A stretch of DNA of 64,000 nucleotides from G963708235 sp963708235. GTDB lineage: Bacteria > Actinomycetota > Acidimicrobiia > Spongiisociales > UBA5794. A program made the translations under genes and the position numbers. Positions 7,835 to 16,936 of the stretch are shown here, piece after piece; position 1 is the stretch's first letter, and each line of letters starts with the position of its first letter. The stretch is from NCBI GenBank assembly GCA_963708235.1, contig OY970200.1, forward strand, positions 3,224,001-3,288,000, written 5' to 3'. Under the pieces are notes generated by a model, which saw nothing but the letters and a program-made list of their open reading frames with translations, did no database searches and was not told the DNA's origin.

Positions 7835-9766
7835 TTGAAGCACACGGGGAAACGCGCGCTCGTGCTCGCCATCGCCGCATTGATGGCACTGGCTCTGGTA
7901 CCGGCTTCGGCCAGCGCCAGCTCTGCACTGGCCCAGGTTGAATATCCGGACGAGATCGTCATCGCCGACGGGGTCACCCAGCCGGTGTTCGGCTACAGCG
8001 ATGCGATTCGCGAACGAGTGTGGGTCGAGGCCGACTTCGACAGCGACATGGACGGCGTCAAGGATCTCGTCGCCATGGACATCATGCGTCCCGCCAAGTC
8101 GGCCGACGGACTCGAGGTCCCGGTCGTGATGGACGCCAGCCCGTACTACACGACCTCGTGTCGCGGCAACGAGAGCCAGTGCATCTCCGACACCAACGGT
8201 GACGGGATCAACGACCGCTGGCCGCTGTTCTACGACAACTACTTCGTGCCCCGCGGGTACGCCGTGGTGCTGCTGCACATGGCCGGCACCGCCTCGTCGA
8301 CCGGTTGCCCGGTCACCGGCGGAACTCCCGACAACCTCAGCGCCGTCGCCGCCATCGACTGGCTCAACGGTCGTCGTCCCGGTATCAACGGGGCCGGAGA
8401 GTCGGTTGTCGCCGACTGGCACAACGGGCACACCGGAATGATCGGCAAGTCGTACGACGGCACGCTGGCCAACGCCGCCGCCGCCACCGGAGTCGAGGGT
8501 CTGTCGACCATCGTTCCGATCTCGGCGATCTCGAGCTGGTACGACTACAGCCGTTCCAACGGCATCCGCTTCAACACCAACTACCCGTCCAGCCTCTCCA
8601 ACACGGTGACCAATGCGGCCCGCCGCGCCTACTGCGCTCCGATCCGCACCATCCTCAACGACACCGACGGTGACGAGACCGGTGACTTCACCGACTTCTG
8701 GGTGGAGCGCGACTACCACAAGGACATCGACAACGTCGACACCCCGGTGTTCGTGATCCACGGTCTCCAGGACAACAACGTCAAGACCGACCACGCCTCC
8801 AAGTGGTGGTACGGCCTCGCCGAGCGCGACGTCCCCCGCAAGATCTGGCTGAACCGCTCGGGTCACGAAGACCCGTTCGACTTCAACCGGGCCTACTGGG
8901 TCGAGACCATCCACCGTTGGTTCGACCATCACCTGCAGGGTGTCGAGAACGGGATCATGGACGAGCCGATGGCCGATGTGGAGTACGCCGCCAATGAGTG
9001 GGTCAAGTACGACACCTGGCCGGTGCCGAACTCGACCCAGACCAACCTGTACTTCAACCCGGTGGGCACCGGCTCCGCCGGAACCCTGGATCTGACGCAG
9101 CCGGCGATGGGGACCACCCAGAGCTATGTCGACCGCAGCAACCAGTCCGAGGCACAGGCGGTCAACACTCCCAACAATGCCAACCCCAACCGCCTGGTGT
9201 ATCTCTCCGAGCCGCTGACGGCGCCGCTGCACATCTCGGGCACACCCGAGTTGAAGCTGAAGGCGAAGGTCAACGACACCTTCACCAACTTCGGTGTGGT
9301 GCTGATGGAGTACACCGGTGCCAGCCGCGCCCAGGTGACGACCACCAGCGACGGGGTCGCCAACGTTCCGGGCAGCCCGCGTGACTGTTGGGGCCCAGAG
9401 GTCGTCGGCGACTTCTCGTCCTGCTACATCCAGACCCAGACCAACACCACCAACCAGACGCAGTGGCGGGTGAGCAAGGGAATCGTGGATGGTCAGAACA
9501 TCTACGACTACACCACCCAGACGCCGCTGCGGCCGAACAAGTGGTACAACTTCGACTACGTGCTCCTGCCCAATGACTACGTCTTCCCGGTCGGCAGCCG
9601 GATCGGCGTGGTCCTGGTCGGCAGCTACTCGGGTTACTCCAGCGTGGCCGTGACCAATGCCGCCGAAGTGACCATCGATCTCGGCAACAGCCGCATCTCC
9701 CTGCCCATCGTCGGCGGCAAGCGTGCCGCCTTCGATGCGGGGATCACCGACAGCAACCGGGGCTGA
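7835..9766 (+). CDS. Secreted S15-family (X-Pro dipeptidyl-peptidase/CocE-like) hydrolase, copy 1
   Basis: A 643-aa exported serine hydrolase. It has an N-terminal signal peptide (KR start, hydrophobic core, ASASS-like cleavage around residue 25-33), then an alpha/beta-hydrolase fold: nucleophile GKSYDG (Ser near residue 210), acid HGLQDNN, and base His in RSGHEDP. The C-terminal third (from ~380) is the jelly-roll Xaa-Pro_dipeptidase C domain. Family members cleave X-Pro dipeptides or acyl bonds; the substrate cannot be read from sequence. Start is TTG at 7835 behind AGGAGGT. The gene ends 21 bp before a strong hairpin and is followed by a close paralogue. Confidence 0.85.
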   Translation: MKHTGKRALVLAIAALMALALVPASASASSALAQVEYPDEIVIADGVTQPVFGYSDAIRERVWVEADFDSDMDGVKDLVAMDIMRPAKSADGLEVPVVMDASPYYTTSCRGNESQCISDTNGDGINDRWPLFYDNYFVPRGYAVVLLHMAGTASSTGCPVTGGTPDNLSAVAAIDWLNGRRPGINGAGESVVADWHNGHTGMIGKSYDGTLANAAAATGVEGLSTIVPISAISSWYDYSRSNGIRFNTNYPSSLSNTVTNAARRAYCAPIRTILNDTDGDETGDFTDFWVERDYHKDIDNVDTPVFVIHGLQDNNVKTDHASKWWYGLAERDVPRKIWLNRSGHEDPFDFNRAYWVETIHRWFDHHLQGVENGIMDEPMADVEYAANEWVKYDTWPVPNSTQTNLYFNPVGTGSAGTLDLTQPAMGTTQSYVDRSNQSEAQAVNTPNNANPNRLVYLSEPLTAPLHISGTPELKLKAKVNDTFTNFGVVLMEYTGASRAQVTTTSDGVANVPGSPRDCWGPEVVGDFSSCYIQTQTNTTNQTQWRVSKGIVDGQNIYDYTTQTPLRPNKWYNFDYVLLPNDYVFPVGSRIGVVLVGSYSGYSSVAVTNAAEVTIDLGNSRISLPIVGGKRAAFDAGITDSNRG

Positions 9767-9787
9767 GCGACCTCACCCCCCGACCGC

Positions 9788-9818
9788 AGCGACCCCCGGC
9801 CTCTTGCCGGGGGTCGCT
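9788..9818 (+). terminator. Terminator hairpin after S15 copy 1
   Basis: A perfect 13-bp stem AGCGACCCCCGGC / GCCGGGGGTCGCT with loop CTCTT, without a U-tract. Confidence 0.75.
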
Positions 9819-9983
9819 GTACGTCACGGGCAGTTCCAGTCCCACCACCGGCACCGGCGCACCCACCGCCGACCGGAGTAACTAGAAATACGTTGCCGTT
9901 TTGAAAGCGGGTGACGATACTTACGTCCTCAAGGAGAGCTGCTTGCGAGAGCGCTCCGACGTCATCTGCTCTCAGGAGGTTCC

Positions 9984-11912
9984 ATGAGGAACGTGGGGAA
10001 ACGTGCAGCCGTGCTCGCCATTGCGCTGTTGACCGCACTGGTGGTGGTACCGGCCACGGCATCGGCGGCCGCCGCCGCACAGGTCGAGTATCCGGACGAG
10101 ATCGTCATCGAGGACGGGGTCACGCAGCCGGTCTTCGGCTACACCGATGCGATCCGTCAGCGGGTGTGGGTCCAGGGTGACTTCGACACCGACATGGACG
10201 GCGAGAACGACATGATCGCCATGGACATCATCCGCCCGGCCAAGTCCGCCGACGGCCTGGATGTCCCCGTGGTCATGGACGCCAGCCCGTACTTCACGAC
10301 GCTCTGTCGCGGCAACGAGAGCCAGTGCATCGAGGACGTCGACGGTGACGGCCTCAACGACCGCTGGCCGCTGTTCTACGACAACTACTTCGTGCCCCGT
10401 GGCTACGCCGTGATGCTGCTGCACATGGTCGGCACCGGGTTCTCCAACGGCTGCCCCGTCACCGGCGGGACCGGGGACAATCTCAGCGCCGTGGCGGCCA
10501 TCGACTGGCTCAACGGCCGTAAGCCCGGTGTCGACGCCGCCGGCAACCCCGTGGTCGCCGACTGGCACAACGGTCACACCGGGATGATCGGTAAGTCGTA
10601 TGACGGCACGCTGGCCAACGCCGCCGCCGCCACCGGAGTCGAGGGGCTGACCACGATCGTTCCGATCTCGGCGATCTCGAGCTGGTACGACTACAGCCGC
10701 TCCAACGGCATCCGGTTCAACACCAACTACCCGTCGAGCCTCTCCAACACCGTGACCAACCCGGCGCGCCGTGCCTACTGCGCTCCGGTGCGGACCATCC
10801 TCAACGAGACCGACGGTGACGAGACCGGCGACTTCACCGACTTCTGGGTGGAGCGCGACTACCACAAGGACATCGACAACGTCGAGGCCTCGGTGTTCGT
10901 CGTCCACGGCTGGCAGGACAACAACGTCAAGACCGACCACGCCTCCAAGTGGTGGTACGGCCTCGCCGAGCGGGACATCCCCCGCAAGATCTGGTGGAAC
11001 CGTTCCGGTCACGAGGAGGGCTTCGACTTCCGTCGAGCCGAGTGGGTCGACACCATCCACCGCTGGTTCGACTTCTGGCTGCACGAGGTCGACAACGACA
11101 TCATGGACGAGCCGATGGCCGACGTGGAGTACGCCGCCAATGAGTGGGTGACCTACGACGACTGGCCGGTGCAGGGTGCGACGCAGACCAACCTGTACTT
11201 CAACCCGTCCGGTGAAGGGGAGGCGGGCACGCTCGACCTGACCCAGCCGGCGCAGGGGGTGACCGACAGTTACGTCGACCGCAACAACCAGAGCGAGGCA
11301 CAGGCGGTCAACAACCCGACGACGGCCAACCCGAACCGACTGGTCTACCTGTCGGACCCGCTGACCGAGCCGCTGCACATCTCCGGTACCGCCGAGCTGA
11401 AGCTGAAGGCGAAGGTCAATGACACCTTCACCAACTTCGGTGTAGTGGTGATGGAGTACACGGGAGCCACACGTCAGCAGGTGACGACATCGAGCGAAGG
11501 TGTCGCCAACGTTCCGGGCAACCCACGGGACTGTTGGGGTGAGAGCAGCGAGCATGACTCGGCCTGCTATATCCAGACCCAGACCAACACCACCAACGCC
11601 TCGCAGTGGAGGGTGACCAAGGGGATCGTGGATGGTCAGAACATCTACGACTACACCACCCAGACCCCGCTGCGACCCAACAAGTACTACAACTTCGGGT
11701 ACAACCTGTTGCCCATCGACTACATCTTCCCGGCAGGCAGCCGGATCGGTGTGGTGCTGGTCGGCAGCTACCCGAGCTACTCGAGCGTGGCGGTGACCAA
11801 CGCCGCCGAGGTGACCATCGACCTCGGCAACAGCCGCATCGCACTGCCCATCGTCGGTGGCAAGCGTGCCGCCTATGACGCAGGGATCCTCGACAGCAAC
11901 CGGGACGGCTGA
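9984..11912 (+). CDS. Secreted S15-family (X-Pro dipeptidyl-peptidase/CocE-like) hydrolase, copy 2
   Basis: A 642-aa tandem paralogue of the preceding gene, near-identical over long blocks (for example GMIGKSYDGTLANAAAATG and the region around HASKWWYGLAERD). It keeps the same triad: Ser in GKSYDG, Asp in HGWQDNN, His in RSGHEEG. The signal peptide ends in an ASAAAAAQ-like site. It starts with ATG (9984-9986) behind AGGAGGTTCC. Most differences lie at surface-like positions (for example DVDGDGLNDR against DTNGDGINDR, each a possible Ca-binding loop), suggesting functional retention of both copies. Confidence 0.85.
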   Translation: MRNVGKRAAVLAIALLTALVVVPATASAAAAAQVEYPDEIVIEDGVTQPVFGYTDAIRQRVWVQGDFDTDMDGENDMIAMDIIRPAKSADGLDVPVVMDASPYFTTLCRGNESQCIEDVDGDGLNDRWPLFYDNYFVPRGYAVMLLHMVGTGFSNGCPVTGGTGDNLSAVAAIDWLNGRKPGVDAAGNPVVADWHNGHTGMIGKSYDGTLANAAAATGVEGLTTIVPISAISSWYDYSRSNGIRFNTNYPSSLSNTVTNPARRAYCAPVRTILNETDGDETGDFTDFWVERDYHKDIDNVEASVFVVHGWQDNNVKTDHASKWWYGLAERDIPRKIWWNRSGHEEGFDFRRAEWVDTIHRWFDFWLHEVDNDIMDEPMADVEYAANEWVTYDDWPVQGATQTNLYFNPSGEGEAGTLDLTQPAQGVTDSYVDRNNQSEAQAVNNPTTANPNRLVYLSDPLTEPLHISGTAELKLKAKVNDTFTNFGVVVMEYTGATRQQVTTSSEGVANVPGNPRDCWGESSEHDSACYIQTQTNTTNASQWRVTKGIVDGQNIYDYTTQTPLRPNKYYNFGYNLLPIDYIFPAGSRIGVVLVGSYPSYSSVAVTNAAEVTIDLGNSRIALPIVGGKRAAYDAGILDSNRDG

Positions 11913-11936
11913 CACCCCGCTGGATCGAGTCTGGAG

Positions 11937-11966
11937 AGTGGCCCCCGGCATCCGCCGGGGGCCACT
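11937..11966 (+). terminator. Terminator hairpin after S15 copy 2
   Basis: A perfect 13-bp stem AGTGGCCCCCGGC / GCCGGGGGCCACT with loop ATCC. The central GCCCCCGGC core resembles the terminator after copy 1, another trace of the duplication. Confidence 0.75.
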
Positions 11967-12089
11967 TCTACGTCTGCATTGGATTCTCCTGTGGTGTGTC
12001 CATCCGTTCCGGTCGGCGGCTTCGGATAGCGTGTGTCGTCCGGACGCCACCACCGACCTTTGCGCGTCCGGACCGGAGAAAGGCTGGGA

Positions 12090-13205
12090 ATGCTGCTCGC
12101 CACCAAAGACATCCTGCGATCGAAGCTGAAGTTCGGGCTGCTCGCCGGTGCCCTCGGTCTACTGGTGTTCCTGCTTCTGTTCCTCAACTCGATTTCGAAC
12201 CAGCTCGTCCAGTCGCTGATCGGCGCCCTCGACAACTCCACCGCCGATGTCCTCGTGGTGGGGGACGAGTCTCAGGGCGCCCTCGCCGCCAGCCGGCTCG
12301 ATGCCGCAACGGTCGAGACCGTCACCGAGATCGAGGGGGTGGCCGAGGCGGTCGGCATCGGGCTCTTCACCACCACCGCCGACGTCGGTGGAGAACAGCA
12401 GGAGCTGTCACTGTGGGGAGTGCCGGTGGGTGGGCCCGGATTCCCCGCCGATCTGATCGAGGGCCGCATGCCGGAGACCGCCGGCGAGATCGTCGTCGAT
12501 GTCGGGGCCCGTTCCGAGGGGTTCGCCGTCGGCGAGACCGTGGCCCTGCTCCCCTCCGGAGAGTCGCTCCAGGTGGTCGGGGTGGTCCGCAATGCCTCCT
12601 ACTTCATCACCCCCACCGCCTACGCCGCTCTAGACGATTGGGAGGAAGCCTTCCTCGCCCAGTTCCCCGGTGCGCCTGAGGTGCCGCTCAACGCCGTCGG
12701 GGTCGCCATCGACGACGGGGTCGAGGCGACCGCCGTTGTGGGACGGGTGACGGATTCGATCGAGGGGGTGGAGGCGATGACCCCCGCCGAGCTGGCGGCG
12801 ATGACCCCCGGGATCGATTCGCTGACCCAGAGCTTCGGGCTGATCCTGGGGATCACCTTCCTCGTCGTGGTGCTGCTGGTCGGCTTCTTCTTCCTGATCC
12901 TCACCGTCCAGAAGCTGCGGCCGTTCACGGTGCTGCGGGCGGTGGGGGCGCCGACGGCGCTGCTGGGCAGATCGGTGGCTGCCCAGATCGTGGTGATCGT
13001 CCTGGCCGGGGTCGCCATCGGGACCGCCGGTCTGTGGCTGGTCAGCCTCGCCTCGACCGCCGAGTTCACCATCCGGTTCGATCCGTCACCGATCCTGGGG
13101 GTGACCGCCGCCATCCTGGTCTCGTCGCTTGCGGCCGGTCTGTTCTCGATCCGCCGCATCGCCCGCGAAGATCCCGCCGATGCGGCGTTCGGAGGTGGCC
13201 GATGA
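12090..13205 (+). CDS. ABC transporter permease, FtsX/MacB type (1)
   Basis: A protein of 371 aa. It has one N-terminal transmembrane helix (~13-36), a large extracytoplasmic MacB-PCD-like domain (~40-245) and three C-terminal helices forming the FtsX domain, ending in RRIAREDPADAAFGGG. Such permeases work as dimers with a LolD-type ATPase in mechanotransmission or lipoprotein/peptide export rather than classical uptake. The start ATG at 12090 has GGAGAAAGG upstream; a longer frame to 12033 is not supported. It is the first gene of a three-gene operon with ATGA overlaps. Confidence 0.85.
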   Translation: MLLATKDILRSKLKFGLLAGALGLLVFLLLFLNSISNQLVQSLIGALDNSTADVLVVGDESQGALAASRLDAATVETVTEIEGVAEAVGIGLFTTTADVGGEQQELSLWGVPVGGPGFPADLIEGRMPETAGEIVVDVGARSEGFAVGETVALLPSGESLQVVGVVRNASYFITPTAYAALDDWEEAFLAQFPGAPEVPLNAVGVAIDDGVEATAVVGRVTDSIEGVEAMTPAELAAMTPGIDSLTQSFGLILGITFLVVVLLVGFFFLILTVQKLRPFTVLRAVGAPTALLGRSVAAQIVVIVLAGVAIGTAGLWLVSLASTAEFTIRFDPSPILGVTAAILVSSLAAGLFSIRRIAREDPADAAFGGGR

Positions 13206-14326
13206 ACCTCGCCTTTGCCGAGCTCCGTCGCACCCGGTCCCGTTTTGCGGTGATCACGGTGGCGGTGGGGTTCATCGTGTTCCTGGCACTGATCCTCGCC
13301 GCCCTCGCCGATGGGCTCTACCTCTCCAACACCGGTGCGCTGCGCAACGCCGGAGCCGACGGATATGTCTTCGCCGCCGACAGCGAACGGTCGTTGAGCC
13401 GTTCCGAGCTGGCTCCCGAGGTCGCCGACGAGGTGGCGGCGGTCGATGGAGTCGAGCAGGCTGCCCCGGTGGCGTTCTTCGAGGTTCCGGTCTCGGTCGA
13501 CGGTGAGCGTCTCAGCGTCGTGGTCGCCGGGTTCCAACCCGACGGCCCGGGGGGCCCGCAGGCGGCTTCCGACGGCGCCCTGCCCGAGGGGTCGACCGAC
13601 CCGATCGAGGCGGTTGCCGACCGCACCCTCGCCGACGAGTACGACCTTGCGATCGGAGACGTCATCGACATGGGCGGGGACGTCACGGTGACCGTGACCG
13701 GTTTCGCCGACGACGTGAGCTATCTGGGCGGGTCGACCTTGTGGGTCCCGTTCGAGGAGTGGGTGGAGATCCGTGATGCGGTGCGCCCTGAGCTTTCGGG
13801 TCGCAACCCGGTGCAGGCGGTTGCCTTCACCCTCGCCACCGGTTCCGAACCGACCGCGGTCACCGCCGATATCGGGGACGAGGTCGACGGTGTCGAGGCG
13901 GTCCCGGTCGACGACGCCGTGCTGGCGTTGCCGGCGGTGGCGCAGCAGGAGTCGGTCTTCGCCGCCATCGTCGGTGCCACCTTTGTCGTGGTGGCGTTGG
14001 TGGTGGCGCTGTTCTTCGCATTGGTGACGATGGAGAAGCGGACCCAGTATGCCGTGCTCAAGGCGATCGGGGCCCGCACCCGGACGCTCGCCCTCGGGGT
14101 GCTGATCCAGGCCACCGTGACCGCATTCCTCGGGTTCCTGCTCGGTCTGGGGTTGACCCGCCTCGTCGGAGCAGTACTGCCGGCGTCGGTGCCCGCCACC
14201 TTTGTCACCGGCACTGCGATCTCTCTGCTGGTCGCCACCATCGTGATGGGCGGGCTCGGCGCAGTCCTGTCCTTCCGCCGTATCGGACAAATCGATCCCG
14301 CATCCGCCCTTGGAGGTGCCGAATGA
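13202..14326 (+). CDS. ABC transporter permease, FtsX/MacB type (2)
   Basis: A protein of 374 aa with the same plan as its neighbour: N-terminal helix (~15-38), periplasmic-type domain with a DVIDMGGDVTVTVTGF strand region, and three C-terminal helices with the typical KAIGARTRTL cytosolic loop. ATG (13202) overlaps the previous stop as ATGA, so the two permeases are translationally coupled and probably form a heterodimer. The paralogous pair plus one ATPase gives a complete exporter; the cargo is unknown. Confidence 0.85.
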   Translation: MNLAFAELRRTRSRFAVITVAVGFIVFLALILAALADGLYLSNTGALRNAGADGYVFAADSERSLSRSELAPEVADEVAAVDGVEQAAPVAFFEVPVSVDGERLSVVVAGFQPDGPGGPQAASDGALPEGSTDPIEAVADRTLADEYDLAIGDVIDMGGDVTVTVTGFADDVSYLGGSTLWVPFEEWVEIRDAVRPELSGRNPVQAVAFTLATGSEPTAVTADIGDEVDGVEAVPVDDAVLALPAVAQQESVFAAIVGATFVVVALVVALFFALVTMEKRTQYAVLKAIGARTRTLALGVLIQATVTAFLGFLLGLGLTRLVGAVLPASVPATFVTGTAISLLVATIVMGGLGAVLSFRRIGQIDPASALGGAE

Positions 14327-15012
14327 CCGCTGCCCTCACCGTCGAGTCCGTCACCAAGACGTACGGTTCGGGGCACACCGCCGTGACCGCCGTCGACAGC
14401 GCCGAGTTCACCCTCGGCGAGAACGAGTTCATCGCCCTGGTCGGTCCGTCCGGCTCCGGCAAGACGACGCTGCTGTCGATGGTCGGCGGGCTGCTCACCC
14501 CGTCGGAAGGCCGGATCGAGGTGGGCGGCACCGACATCACCGGGCTGTCCCGCAAGGCGCAGACCCGGTTCCGCGCCAACCGCATCGGTTTCGTGTTCCA
14601 GTCGTTCAACCTGGTTCCGTTCCTCACGGCCAGGGAGAACCTGACCGTGATGGCCTCGATCGCCGACATCCCCAAGCGCGAGATCGAGGAACGCGCCGAT
14701 CGCCTGCTCGAGGATCTGGGTCTCGCCGACCGCCGCCGCAACCTCCCCTCCGAGCTTTCCGGCGGTGAGCGTCAACGTGTCGCCATCGGCCGCGCCCTGG
14801 TCACGGACCCCGACCTGATCCTGGTCGACGAGCCCACCGCCAGCCTCGACACCGAGCTCGGCACCCAGGTGGTCAAGATGCTCGCCGCCGAAGTCTCCGG
14901 TCGCGGCAAGGCCGGGATCATGGTCACCCACGACATGCGCATGGTCGACTTCACCGACCGCACCCTCCGCATCACCGACGGCCGCCTCGAAGAAAGCTCC
15001 GACTCGGAGTAG
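14323..15012 (+). CDS. ABC transporter ATP-binding protein, LolD/MacB type
   Basis: A 229-aa cytosolic ATPase of the FtsX-type exporter. Walker A GPSGSGKTT (~46-54), Q-loop region FVFQSFNLVPFLT, signature LSGGERQR (~146), Walker B LILVDEPTA (~166-174), and H-loop VTHD. ATGA overlap with the second permease gene. This is the typical size for LolD-like subunits. Confidence 0.92.
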   Translation: MTAALTVESVTKTYGSGHTAVTAVDSAEFTLGENEFIALVGPSGSGKTTLLSMVGGLLTPSEGRIEVGGTDITGLSRKAQTRFRANRIGFVFQSFNLVPFLTARENLTVMASIADIPKREIEERADRLLEDLGLADRRRNLPSELSGGERQRVAIGRALVTDPDLILVDEPTASLDTELGTQVVKMLAAEVSGRGKAGIMVTHDMRMVDFTDRTLRITDGRLEESSDSE

Positions 15013-15064
15013 ACGCCACCGTCGTGTCACCGGGCGGCGATCGCCGCTGTCTACGCTGCCCGCC

Positions 15065-15439
15065 ATGGCCACGAACAAGACCAGACGGGCCAGGTACGCA
15101 CGGCGTCGCAAGAAGCGCATGGACCGGGTCGAACACGACCTGACCGACGAGCAGTGGGGTGCCCTGCAAGCCGCATGGGGAGGCTGCGCCTACTGCGGCG
15201 CCACCGACCGGCCGTTGCAGAAGGACTGTGTGTTGGCGCTGTCACGCGGCGGCCGGTACACCCTCGACAACATCGTCCCCGCCTGCCGATCCTGCAACGC
15301 CGGTAAGTGCAACACGGAGGTCACCAGCTGGATGCGCCGCCGCCGCCTCGACGAGCAGACCTTCCTCCTCCGCCATCTCGAGATCCGCACCGCCCTCGCC
15401 CCGGCCGAACCCGCAGCGGCCAGCGAATTCGTCGACTGA
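15065..15439 (+). CDS. Small HNH-endonuclease-fold protein
   Basis: A protein of 124 aa. A very basic N-terminus (residues 1-20) precedes an HNH/zinc-finger core: CAYCG (~41-45), LSRGG, DNIVPACRSCN and a final GK. The zinc-binding CxxC pairs and the Asn of DNIVPAC are present, but the position normally held by the first catalytic His (DHVVPLS in relatives) reads DCVLALS, a Cys. It may be a DNA-binding or weakened nuclease, or use Cys as a ligand. ATG start; it lies 52 bp after the exporter operon and just before the repeats and IS110 element. Confidence 0.75.
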   Translation: MATNKTRRARYARRRKKRMDRVEHDLTDEQWGALQAAWGGCAYCGATDRPLQKDCVLALSRGGRYTLDNIVPACRSCNAGKCNTEVTSWMRRRRLDEQTFLLRHLEIRTALAPAEPAAASEFVD

Positions 15440-15452
15440 CTGCGCGACCTCC

Positions 15453-15592
15453 TTTCTGGCCCTCCCCACCCTGGCGAGGAGAAGCAACGGGCTCCCCAGA
15501 GACAGACCCGCCTTTCTGGCCCTCCCCGCCCTGAGAAAGAGAAGCAACGGGCTCCACAGAGACAGACCCGCCTTTCTGGCCCTCCCCGCCCT
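15453..15592. repeat. Three 60-bp tandem units of the REP-like family, the last truncated
   Basis: TTTCTGGCCCTCCCC starts at 15453, 15513 and 15573, an exact 60-bp spacing, with GAAGCAACGGGCTCC and GACAGACCCGCC in the spacers. The motif is the same as in the 521-1310 array, but the spacer is unrelated. The third unit is interrupted after CCCT by the IS110-type element. Confidence 0.85.
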
Positions 15593-15615
15593 GGGGGGGG
15601 ACGCTCCTATGGATG

Positions 15616-16665
15616 TCAAGTGGGGTTTTCGAGGAGGCGGTAGATGTGGCGGGCGATGTAGCGTTTGAGGCAGCGTCGGATCTCGGCTGGTTTTTTGCCT
15701 TCTGCGGCGCGGCGGGCGGCGTAGGCGCGGGTCTCGGGGTCGTAGCGGAGCCGGCAGAGGACAATGGTGTGGAGTGCCTGGTTGAGTTGCCGGTCGCCGT
15801 AGCGGTTGAGGCGGTGTCGGGTGATGAGCCCGGAGGACGCCTCGATGGGGGCGACCCCGGCAAGGTTCGCGAACGCGGCTTCGTTTCGGAATCTGCCTGG
15901 GTGGGACCAGGCGCACAGGATGATGGCGGCGACGATGGGTCCGACGCCTTGTTCGTTGAGGAGGTCGGGTCGCCACGCTTTGACGATCTGGTCGATGTGG
16001 TGTTGGTGGTTGGCGGCTTCGTTGTCGAGGGTGCGTGCCCGGCGGGCGAGCTGGCGAATGGTGTCGGCAACGATGCGGGTCTCGTGGCTCCAGGCGGTGC
16101 TGGTACGGAGCTTGGCAGCGGTCGTGATCATCCGGGTGGTGGACAGGCCCCGGAAACGGTCCCGGAGTGGTTCGGGGGCGCCGATGATGATGGCGTGGAG
16201 TTGCTGTTTAGCCGTCTTGGCGGCGTCTTTGGCGGAACTGCGGGCAGTGACAAGCACCGCCAACGATGCCCGGTCACCGTTCAGGTTGCGGGGCTCACCG
16301 GGATGTCGACGGGTCAGGGCCTCGCGACCGGAACGCACCGCGTCGATCTCATCGGACTTGGCGCCGTTACGCCGCTTGGGTCGGGTCGGGCGGTCAACTT
16401 CGACGATCCGCTCGCCGCGGGCGAGGAGGTGCCGAGCCAACCCGGCACCGTAACTCCCGGCGCCTTCAATCACCCACACCCGTTGGGTGGTAGCGCCGTG
16501 ACGGTCAGCAACGGTGATCAACTCGTTGTAGCCGCCCGGATCGGCCGGGACCTGCTCGATATCGATTGCTGCACCGGTACCAGTGACGAGCACCGCAGCG
16601 GTATGGGTATCTCGATGCGTATCGACCGCCACGACGAACTCGTAGTTGTCTGCCAACATGGACAT
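15616..16665 (-). CDS. IS110-family transposase (DEDD recombinase)
   Basis: A protein of 349 aa. The N-terminal RuvC-like DEDD domain begins with VVAVDTHRDTH (~residues 11-21) and includes VIEGAGSYG (~65) and the DEIDAV acidic block (~103). The C-terminal Transposase_20 domain has EQGVGPIVAAIIL, NLAGVAPIEASSG and the RHRLNRYGDRQLNQALH block with its conserved serine region. It is intact, full length for the family, with ATG start at 16665. Enzymes of this group recombine DNA with a short structured bridge RNA encoded in the element's own non-coding end. Confidence 0.92.
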   Translation of the reverse strand: MSMLADNYEFVVAVDTHRDTHTAAVLVTGTGAAIDIEQVPADPGGYNELITVADRHGATTQRVWVIEGAGSYGAGLARHLLARGERIVEVDRPTRPKRRNGAKSDEIDAVRSGREALTRRHPGEPRNLNGDRASLAVLVTARSSAKDAAKTAKQQLHAIIIGAPEPLRDRFRGLSTTRMITTAAKLRTSTAWSHETRIVADTIRQLARRARTLDNEAANHQHHIDQIVKAWRPDLLNEQGVGPIVAAIILCAWSHPGRFRNEAAFANLAGVAPIEASSGLITRHRLNRYGDRQLNQALHTIVLCRLRYDPETRAYAARRAAEGKKPAEIRRCLKRYIARHIYRLLENPT

Positions 16666-16934
16666 CAGCGTTCCTCCTCGCCTAGAGCTGGACGTATGGC
16701 TCTGGTCCGGTCACAGGGGATCGGCAAGGCTGTGATGAGACACGCCAGGCCAACACCGGGCGGTCAAGCTCCTAATCAGGCCAGTCACCCCTTGACCGGG
16801 CCAGCGCCGATGACACCAAGCGGACATGTCCCCCCAAAGGCACCCCCCAACAGGGAAGGCCAGCGGGGTAAGGGTCACACCCAACGTCATCGACACCAAC
16901 CCAGTCTCCACCACCGAACCACGAACCGCATCCT
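16666..16934 (-). ncRNA. Candidate bridge-RNA region of the IS110 element
   Basis: A 269-bp non-coding segment directly upstream of the transposase, the place where IS110-group elements encode their bridge RNA (established for IS621 relatives). A 9-nt block CAGCGGGGT at 16861-16869 is identical to the right target flank at 16937-16945, as expected of a target-guide segment. No RNA fold was computed; boundaries and strand are inferred. Confidence 0.45.
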
Positions 16935-16936
16935 CA

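Larger units (their letters stand above)
15593..16934. mobile_element. IS110-family insertion in a REP-like hairpin
   Basis: An element of about 1.34 kb, carrying one DEDD transposase gene on the minus strand with a ~23-bp downstream end and a ~270-bp upstream non-coding end. Boundaries are inferred. To the left is the repeat half CTGGCCCTCCCCGCCCT; to the right is CACAGCGGGGTGGCTGCGG, the other half of a unit. Joining them at a shared CT core (15591-15592 and 16933-16934) regenerates CCCCGC...GCGGGG, a hairpin. IS110 members have no inverted repeats and often target such palindromes with a CT core. Confidence 0.75.

Noticed and set aside
7709..9232. Minus-strand frame opposite S15 copy 1 (also 9972-12053 opposite copy 2)
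   Set aside because: Antisense artefact; Val/Gly/Asp-rich and no start signal, and the plus strand has signal peptide and catalytic motifs.
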